DNA from: Litorimonas sp964414555
GTDB taxonomy: Bacteria > Pseudomonadota > Alphaproteobacteria > Caulobacterales > Maricaulaceae
Length of the DNA stretch: 20,294 bases
NCBI GenBank assembly: GCA_964414555.1
Contig: CAYPWW010000042.1
Location: forward strand, 1 to 20,294
Direction of reading: 5' to 3'
Shown piece after piece: positions 15,427 through 20,294 of this stretch (its first letter is position 1; every line of letters starts with the position of its first letter). The notes below the pieces were generated by a model. It searched no databases. It was not told where the DNA came from and was given only the letters and a program-made list of their open reading frames with translations. The translations under genes and the position numbers were made by a program.

Positions 15427-15908
15427 GTGGTGGGTATACCCTCGCGCGCGAGTTCATCCGCGCGTTCATTGCCAGCGTCGCCGCTGTGGCCTTTGACCCA
15501 TTCCCAGCGAACCTCGCGCGCATTATTTAGCGCGTCGAGTTCTTGCCAGAGGTCTTTATTGACCACGGGTTTCTTGTCAGATTTTTTCCAGCCACGTTTT
15601 TTCCAGCCGTGGATCCACTCGGTGATACCTTTGAGCACATAGGTCGAGTCGGTGAACAGCACGACAGGCCCTTTGAAGCCAGGTTTGATAGCTTTTAGCG
15701 CCTCGATCGTGGCCATCATTTCCATGCGATTATTCGTGGTGTCCTGTTCGCCGCCGAACAGCTCTTTCTTGCGATTGCCGTGATACATCACGACGCCCCA
15801 GCCGCCGGGACCGGGGTTCCCCGAGCAGGCCCCGTCGGTGTAGATGACAAGTGCGCCGTCCAGTGCGCCCGCTTCTAGCTTTGATTTTTTCGTCTTTGCG
15901 CGCGGCAA
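15423..15908 (-). CDS. rnhA: Ribonuclease HI
   Basis: RNase HI cuts the RNA strand of RNA-DNA hybrids. The 161-residue protein carries all four carboxylates: D25 in YTDGACSGNPGPGG, E63 in NNRMEM, D87 in FTDSTYV and D151 in NERADELA. The H141 loop GHSGDAGN is also present. The basic-protrusion region WIHGWKKRGWKKS is present. The first 18 residues are a Lys-rich, poorly conserved leader. The only usual start codon before the catalytic core is the TTG at 15908, which directly follows the ispH stop in the same frame. Translation must therefore be re-initiated or otherwise coupled to ispH. Confidence 0.95.
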   Translation of the reverse strand: MPRAKTKKSKLEAGALDGALVIYTDGACSGNPGPGGWGVVMYHGNRKKELFGGEQDTTNNRMEMMATIEALKAIKPGFKGPVVLFTDSTYVLKGITEWIHGWKKRGWKKSDKKPVVNKDLWQELDALNNAREVRWEWVKGHSGDAGNERADELAREGIPTT

Positions 15909-16892
15909 TTATTTATCCAGCAGCAAACGCGGCAGGCGGAAAATGACCTTTTCCTTTGTGACCTCAACCTCGCGGCAGGTAATCTCATAGCGGGACCGCA
16001 AAGCGGCCAACACGCCATCGGTGAGATATTCCGGCGCGGACGCGCCTGCGGAGAGCCCTATCGTCTCAACTGCATCAACGGCGTCCCAATTAATGGTGTC
16101 GGAGGAGCTGATCAACATGGCGGTGTCAGAGCCGGCCTTCTGCCCAACCTCGACAAGGCGCTTGGAGTTGGACGACATTTGGGAGCCGATCACGAGCAAC
16201 AGGTCGCAGTTCTCTGCAATGGCTTTGACAGCCATTTGGCGGTTCGTCGTCGCGTAACAAATGTCCTCTTTGTAGGGCAGGGCGATATCTGGAAAACGGC
16301 CACGCAAAATCTCGATCATCTCCGAGGTGTCATCTACGGAGAGTGTTGTCTGGGTGACGAGCGCTAGCTTTTGTCCAGGTTCGGGCTGGAACGTCTCTGC
16401 GTCTTCATTCGTTTCGATCAACGTCATCTGTCCGGGTGGCAGTTGGCCCATTGTGCCAACGACCTCCGGATGGCCCTCATGGCCGATCAGCAAGATATGC
16501 AGACCTTCTTTGGCGTGACGTTCGGCCTCAACATGGACTTTGGAGACGAGCGGGCAGGTCGCGTCGAGAAAAGTCATCTCACGCGCTTGGGCCGCTTTCG
16601 GCACGGATTTCGGGACGCCGTGCGCAGAAAACACGACGGGACGGTCATCCGGACATTCATGCAGCTCTTCGACAAAGACAGCGCCTAGCTTTGACAGCCG
16701 ATCCACAACATGACGGTTGTGAACGATTTCATGTCGGACATAGACAGGTGCGCCAAACTTCTCGATAGACCGCTCGACGATCTGGATCGCGCGATCCACG
16801 CCAGCGCAGAAACCACGCGGTGCAGCCAGTAAAACGGTCTTCTGTTTGCGCTCCGTTTCTTGATCGGAACGGGTATCCAGCGTGACGGACAT
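15909..16892 (-). CDS. ispH: 4-hydroxy-3-methylbut-2-enyl diphosphate reductase
   Basis: IspH is the last enzyme of the MEP isoprenoid pathway, making IPP and DMAPP with an iron-sulfur cluster. The 327-residue protein has the three cluster cysteines C29 (GFCAGV), C113 (ATCPLV) and C212 (DICYATTNRQ). The substrate-binding motifs EIVHN, SAHGVP and GHEGHPEV with its catalytic glutamate are also present. The first 18 residues are a polar extension. AAGGAG (16898-16903) is five bases before the ATG and supports the start. It leads a minus-strand operon with rnhA and purU and is divergent from the lipoprotein gene across 142 bp. Confidence 0.98.
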   Translation of the reverse strand: MSVTLDTRSDQETERKQKTVLLAAPRGFCAGVDRAIQIVERSIEKFGAPVYVRHEIVHNRHVVDRLSKLGAVFVEELHECPDDRPVVFSAHGVPKSVPKAAQAREMTFLDATCPLVSKVHVEAERHAKEGLHILLIGHEGHPEVVGTMGQLPPGQMTLIETNEDAETFQPEPGQKLALVTQTTLSVDDTSEMIEILRGRFPDIALPYKEDICYATTNRQMAVKAIAENCDLLLVIGSQMSSNSKRLVEVGQKAGSDTAMLISSSDTINWDAVDAVETIGLSAGASAPEYLTDGVLAALRSRYEITCREVEVTKEKVIFRLPRLLLDK

Positions 16893-17034
16893 GAGGACTC
16901 CTTAATCTATGAACCCTGCGAGTCGCATTGCAGATGCGCGCGCGATTGATTACACCGCGCGCTATAGCATTGGACTCGGCCTTGCGATAGGGCGGGGCCT
17001 GCGTAACGCGCTAAGGTAAGATCGGGACAATTTC

Positions 17035-17619
17035 ATGTCGATGAGAAGCAAAATTCTGGGGGCTATCCTGATGAGTGGCCTCGCGCTTGCGGGCTGTCGC
17101 TCCACGCAGGAAGCCCTAAATATCGGCGAGGCCGGAGAACGTAATCCCGGACCTTGTCCCCGCGCTTTTGCCCTTTATGACGCCGTCCGCATCGTAGAGT
17201 TTCGAGGCGATGGCAGTGAGAGTTTCGAGAATGTTGGCCTGACGGGAGAGATCCTGAAAGTCCGCTCACTCTGCCGCTATTATGGGGATCGCCCGATTAT
17301 TGCGGACCTGTCGATCGACTTTGCCTTGGGCCGGGGTCCAGCGGCTGCACAAGAAGCCGGAAACTACCAGTATTTCGTCGCTGTGACGCGCAAGAACATC
17401 GACGTGATCGAGCGTGAGACCTATCCGCTACAAGTCAGTTTTGCACCGGGCGAAGACCGCACGACGGTCACTGAATCCATCCAAGAGATCATTATCCCAC
17501 GCGCGAATGATACGACCTCTGGCATCAATTTCGAGATCATCGTGGGTTTCGAAGTTACTGAATCCCAACGAGCCTTCAACGCCGACGGTAAACGCTTCCG
17601 CGTCTCTGCCGGTCAATAG
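17035..17619 (+). CDS. Predicted lipoprotein of unknown function
   Basis: This 194-residue protein has a short basic N-terminus (MSMRSK), a hydrophobic segment and the lipobox LALAGC, with the lipidated cysteine at residue 21. It should therefore be an exported lipoprotein. The residue after Cys is Arg, not Asp, which by the enterobacterial rule would favour outer-membrane sorting. The mature part has two cysteines (C41 and C80) that could form a disulfide. It looks beta-rich, with strands such as PIIADLSIDFALG, YQYFVAVTRKNIDV and INFEIIVGFEVT. I do not recognise the family. argS starts 14 bp downstream, so the two are probably cotranscribed. Confidence 0.88.
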   Translation: MSMRSKILGAILMSGLALAGCRSTQEALNIGEAGERNPGPCPRAFALYDAVRIVEFRGDGSESFENVGLTGEILKVRSLCRYYGDRPIIADLSIDFALGRGPAAAQEAGNYQYFVAVTRKNIDVIERETYPLQVSFAPGEDRTTVTESIQEIIIPRANDTTSGINFEIIVGFEVTESQRAFNADGKRFRVSAGQ

Positions 17620-17633
17620 AGCCAGAGAGTCAC

Positions 17634-19409
17634 ATGAATTTGACGGTATTGGGGACCTTGGACGCGGCCTGTCGCGCGGTCTTTGAGGGGTTGGGCTTTC
17701 CGGGTGAGATCGCGGCCGTGCGCGAGTCTGATAAAAGCGACGCGCCCTATCAGTGTAACGGCGCGATGGCGGCGGCGGGGCTGGCCAAGAAACGCGGCGA
17801 AAAAGCCAATCCGCGTGAGATTGCAGCGCAGGTCGTCGCAGCGCTAGAGACCAATCCTGACTTCGCCAAGCTGGATATCGCGGGTCCCGGATTTATCAAT
17901 ATCTGGCCATCAGACGCACTGATTGCCGCGCGGGCCAATGCCCTGCTGGCAGAGCCGGCAAGCGGCTTAGATGTCGCTGAAAAACAAACGATCGTCATTG
18001 ATTATGGCGGGGCCAATGTTGCTAAGCCGATGCATGTCGGTCACTTGCGCTCTGCCGTCATTGGCGAGGCGATCAAGCGCCTGTTTCGGGCGCAGGGGCA
18101 TAACGTTATCGGCGATGTTCACATGGGCGACTGGGGTTTGCAGATGGGCCACCTGATCTCAGAGCTGGCGCTGGAACAGCCCGAGCTGCCCTATTTCGAT
18201 GAAGGTTTCGCGGGGGACTATCCGGCCACGCCCCCCGTCACGATGGAAGATCTAGCGCGCTTGTATCCTGCGGCGTCCAATGCTGCGAAATCCAATGCAG
18301 AGCGGATGGAAGACTCCCGCGTTGCCACGGCACAGCTGCAAGCTGGGCGACGAGGATATCGCGCTTTGCTGGACCATTTTATTGATGTGTCGGTGGCGGC
18401 GCTGAAGACGGGCTATGGCAATCTGGGCGTAGAGTTTGATCTCTGGAAGGGCGAAGCCTGCGTCGATCCGCTGATCCCCGACATGATCGAAGATTTGAAA
18501 GCGCAAGGCATTGCTGAAGTCGATGACGGGGCGCTGATTGTACGTGTGAATGAGGGCGAAAACGACAAGACTCCGCCTGTCATGCTGCTCGCGCGGACGG
18601 GCGCTGTGTTGTATCACACGACCGATCTGGCGACGCTGATCGACCGTAAGGCCGAGATTGATCCTGACCGCATCGTCTACGTCGTCGACCAACGCCAAGC
18701 TCTGCATTTTGAGCAAGTTTTCCGCGCGACTGTTCGGGCTGGCTGGTATGACCGCGAACAGCTTTATCACGCCGGTTTCGGCACGATGAACGGCACAGAT
18801 GGCAAGCCGTTTAAGACTCGCGAAGGCGGCGTCTTACGCTTGGAAGATTTGCTCGAGATTATGACAGACGCAGCGACAGAGCGGTTGGATGCATCCGGTA
18901 TTGGCGCAGATTTCGACGACGAAGAGCGTGCAGAAATCGCGCGGAAAGTAGGCCTCGCCGCGTTGAAATTTGCGGATTTACAAAACGCGCGTCTGACAAA
19001 TTACGTCTTTGATCCAGAACGATTTACTGCGTTCGAGGGCAAGACCGGACCCTACCTTCTCTATGCTGTTGTGCGGATCAAATCGATCCTGCGTAAAGCG
19101 GAAGATATGGGTGTCACAGCGGGTGAGATTGCTGTTGGTGATGCGGCCGAACGTGATCTTGTTTTGGCACTCGATGCTTATGCGAAAGCGGTCGCATCAG
19201 CGGCGGAAAAATACGCGCCGCATATTTTGTGCGAACATATTTACTGCGTGGCGCAGGATTTCTCGCGCTTCTATGCGGCGTGCCCAATTCTCGCGGACGA
19301 AACGCCAGCCGAGGTTAAAAGCTCCCGCTTGGCGCTGGCCCAAGCCACGCTCGCACAGTTGGAGCATGGCTTGGATATCTTAGGTATTTCCGCCCCAGAC
19401 CGAATGTAA
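17634..19409 (+). CDS. argS: Arginine--tRNA ligase
   Basis: This class I aminoacyl-tRNA synthetase charges tRNA-Arg. The 591-residue protein has the N-terminal Add1 domain for the tRNA D-loop (about 1-100, with GPGFINIWPS). The ATP-binding HIGH-type motif is HVGH at H134-H137 within GGANVAKPMHVGHLRSAVIGE. The catalytic fold continues with GDVHMGDWGLQMGHL, VVDQRQALHFEQVF and the FGTMNGTDGKPFKTREGG region. That region stands in for KMSKS, which many ArgRS lack. The C-terminal anticodon-binding DALR domain contains KTGPYLLYAVVRIKSILRK and ends SRLALAQATLAQLEHGLDILGI. It follows the lipoprotein gene by 14 bp. Confidence 0.97.
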   Translation: MNLTVLGTLDAACRAVFEGLGFPGEIAAVRESDKSDAPYQCNGAMAAAGLAKKRGEKANPREIAAQVVAALETNPDFAKLDIAGPGFINIWPSDALIAARANALLAEPASGLDVAEKQTIVIDYGGANVAKPMHVGHLRSAVIGEAIKRLFRAQGHNVIGDVHMGDWGLQMGHLISELALEQPELPYFDEGFAGDYPATPPVTMEDLARLYPAASNAAKSNAERMEDSRVATAQLQAGRRGYRALLDHFIDVSVAALKTGYGNLGVEFDLWKGEACVDPLIPDMIEDLKAQGIAEVDDGALIVRVNEGENDKTPPVMLLARTGAVLYHTTDLATLIDRKAEIDPDRIVYVVDQRQALHFEQVFRATVRAGWYDREQLYHAGFGTMNGTDGKPFKTREGGVLRLEDLLEIMTDAATERLDASGIGADFDDEERAEIARKVGLAALKFADLQNARLTNYVFDPERFTAFEGKTGPYLLYAVVRIKSILRKAEDMGVTAGEIAVGDAAERDLVLALDAYAKAVASAAEKYAPHILCEHIYCVAQDFSRFYAACPILADETPAEVKSSRLALAQATLAQLEHGLDILGISAPDRM

Positions 19410-19429
19410 GCGGGCGGCTGTCGCCAGTC

Positions 19430-19738
19430 TTAGCCTTGACGCGGCTGCTGATAGGCTTGTTGCACCAATTGTTGTTGCTGATGCACAGGTTGCGCCGGTG
19501 CGGGAGTCTGAACAGGGGCTTGAGCTTGAGTTGGCGCCTGAACGGGTGCGCGCTGTGGTGCAGTGGCCGCCTGTGCGACGGGCTTGCGTCCCGGAAGTGT
19601 TCGCTGCCCAGACGTCGCCTCAAGACACTCTGCATACATGTCCAAGATTTGTTGCATGTTATTCTCACCCCAAACGCCGACGCCTTTCAGCTTAGCGACG
19701 AGGTCGAATGCGATTTCTTCTTTGCTCTTGCCTGACAT
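19430..19738 (-). CDS. Small hypothetical protein with Gln/Pro/Ala-rich tail
   Basis: This 102-residue protein is not recognised. Residues 1-45 form a compact, probably helical segment (MSGKSKEEIAFDLVAKLKG, then NMQQILDMYAECLEATSG). Residues 50-102 are low complexity, rich in Gln, Pro and Ala, with repeated AP-x-Q units (APVQAP, QAPVQTPAPAQP) and QQQQLVQQ. No signal or membrane segment is seen. An AAAAGGG purine run upstream of the ATG on the minus strand supports the start. It converges on argS with a 20-bp gap and is divergent from the riboswitch-gcvT unit. Confidence 0.72.
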   Translation of the reverse strand: MSGKSKEEIAFDLVAKLKGVGVWGENNMQQILDMYAECLEATSGQRTLPGRKPVAQAATAPQRAPVQAPTQAQAPVQTPAPAQPVHQQQQLVQQAYQQPRQG

Positions 19739-19811
19739 GGAACAGCCCTTTTTGCGAGTTTGAGCCGTGGAAATAACACACAGGTCTTAAGGTTTCGCGC
19801 ATGTCCGCCGA

Positions 19812-19840
19812 TTGACTCAATTATGGCGAAAGCGCTATGC
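19812..19840 (+). promoter_or_regulatory. Putative promoter of the glycine riboswitch-gcvT transcript
   Basis: TTGACT (19812-19817) and CTATGC (19835-19840) are separated by 17 bases. A start site near 19847 would begin the transcript just ahead of the first aptamer, as expected for a riboswitch leader. Confidence 0.55.
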
Positions 19841-19854
19841 GCATTTATCCCTGC

Positions 19855-20055
19855 CAAGTGGGAGAGAGCGGCACAAGAAACGCCGCCACCGAAGGCGCAA
19901 CCGCCCCGGCAAACGCTCAGGTCAACGGACCGTTTGGCAGTCAAAACGCTGGAAAGCGGGCGATGAATTGGTGAAACGCCCCGCCGACGGAGTAAGCCTG
20001 TGCCTCATCTGGGGTATGCGTGAATCTCTCAGGCCCGATGGGACAGCAGGTGGCA
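19855..20055 (+). ncRNA. Tandem glycine riboswitch upstream of gcvT
   Basis: Two consecutive glycine aptamers are recognisable. Aptamer 1 has GGGAGAG (19860-19866), CCGAAGGCGCAA (19889-19900) and GCTCAGG with a following GGACC (19915-19931). Aptamer 2 has TGGAAAG near 19950-19956, GCCGACGGAGTAAGC (19983-19997) and TCTCAGG with a following GGGACAGC (20027-20046). The paired order and short linker are the classical cooperative glycine-riboswitch layout, and the next gene is gcvT, its usual target. Known members activate glycine cleavage genes when glycine is high. Boundaries are approximate. Confidence 0.93.
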
Positions 20056-20061
20056 CGAAAG

Positions 20062-20075
20062 TCGGCTTTGGCCGA
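20062..20075 (+). promoter_or_regulatory. Hairpin between riboswitch and gcvT start (candidate expression platform)
   Basis: TCGGC-TTTG-GCCGA forms a 5-bp hairpin eight bases before the gcvT ATG. It has no T tract, so it is not a terminator. The GAG that could serve as ribosome site (20074-20076) starts in its 3' arm, which suggests control of translation initiation. Confidence 0.4.
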
Positions 20076-20083
20076 GTGTGCTT

Positions 20084-20294
20084 ATGACTCAACTTCTCAA
20101 GACTGCGCTTCACGCGAAACACGTCGAACTGGGTGCCAAAATGGTACCCTTCGCGGGCTATGACATGCCCGTCCAATACCCGCTGGGCGTGATGGGCGAG
20201 CATTTACATACGCGTGCGGCGGCAGGCCTCTTTGACGTCTCGCATATGGGTCAAGTGTTCCTGATGCCCAAGGACGGCGACTTTGCGACGGCGG
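20084..20294 (+). CDS. gcvT: Glycine cleavage system aminomethyltransferase (T-protein), N-terminal part
   Basis: The T-protein transfers the aminomethyl carbon from lipoylated H-protein to tetrahydrofolate, releasing ammonia and methylene-tetrahydrofolate. Only the first 70 codons are present, and the gene runs off the right edge. The start reads MTQLLKTALHAKHVELGAKM, followed by VPFAGYDMPVQYPLGVMGEH and the family hallmark GLFDVSHMGQV. Its position directly after a tandem glycine riboswitch confirms the assignment and indicates glycine-dependent expression. The rest of the system (gcvH, gcvP) is expected downstream but is not seen. Confidence 0.97.
   Translation, partial: MTQLLKTALHAKHVELGAKMVPFAGYDMPVQYPLGVMGEHLHTRAAAGLFDVSHMGQVFLMPKDGDFATA

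Noticed and set aside
16893..17034. Promoters in the ispH-lipoprotein intergenic region, including the GCTATAGC palindrome
   Set aside because: No -35/-10 pair with acceptable spacing was convincing in either direction. The 8-bp palindrome alone is too short to call an operator.
19410..19430. Possible terminator after argS (GGCG...CGCC)
   Set aside because: The stem is only four base pairs and is not followed by a T tract on either strand.
19812..20087. Open frames across the gcvT leader on both strands
   Set aside because: The region is explained by the two glycine aptamers. The translations are Arg-rich and lack any family pattern.
1..20294. Mobile elements, CRISPR arrays, tRNA or rRNA genes, toxin-antitoxin or phage-defence modules
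   Set aside because: No transposase, integrase, spaced direct repeats or structural RNA genes were seen. Composition and gene content look like core chromosome throughout.

Overview
The window looks like chromosomal DNA from an alphaproteobacterium, most likely near the Hyphomonadaceae/Maricaulales/Caulobacterales. This is inferred from the aa3 oxidase gene order (coxB-coxA-ctaB-small membrane protein-ctaG-coxC-DUF983-surf1), the tandem glycine riboswitch before gcvT, and overall protein character. No rRNA, tRNA, insertion sequence, prophage or CRISPR array was seen. Genes are densely packed, with many stop/start overlaps and several TTG or GTG starts.

Layout. 1-1267: 3' part of a POT-family peptide transporter, ending at a bidirectional terminator shared with a convergent DUF937 gene (1343-2035). 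2165-3580: tldD on the minus strand, divergent from the cytochrome c oxidase locus. 3798-10378: coxB and coxA, an intrinsic terminator, then ctaB, a 54-residue membrane protein, ctaG, coxC, a DUF983 zinc-ribbon protein and surf1. This one block supplies the three catalytic subunits, heme O synthesis, CuB delivery and an assembly factor. A RimJ-like acetyltransferase follows and converges on an AlgH/YqgE-family gene.

11695-12051 is a peroxiredoxin interrupted by a 100-N assembly gap that hides its active site. Its upstream region has a promoter-like pair and a perfect inverted repeat. 12097-14562 is a tight four-gene run: an SPFH/stomatin protein (QmcA-like), its NfeD partner, and two unrecognised proteins that are diverged paralogues of each other. 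This is the best candidate for something undescribed.

14578-16892 (minus) is ispH-rnhA-purU, where the ispH stop codon is followed directly and in frame by the TTG start of rnhA. On the plus strand come an unrecognised lipoprotein (17035-17619) and argS (17634-19409). A small Gln/Pro/Ala-tailed protein lies on the minus strand (19430-19738). The window ends with a promoter, a two-aptamer glycine riboswitch and the first 70 codons of gcvT, which starts the glycine cleavage system.

Most conserved housekeeping calls are secure. Start codons of the acetyltransferase, DUF983 and rnhA genes are less certain. Promoter calls are by eye only.
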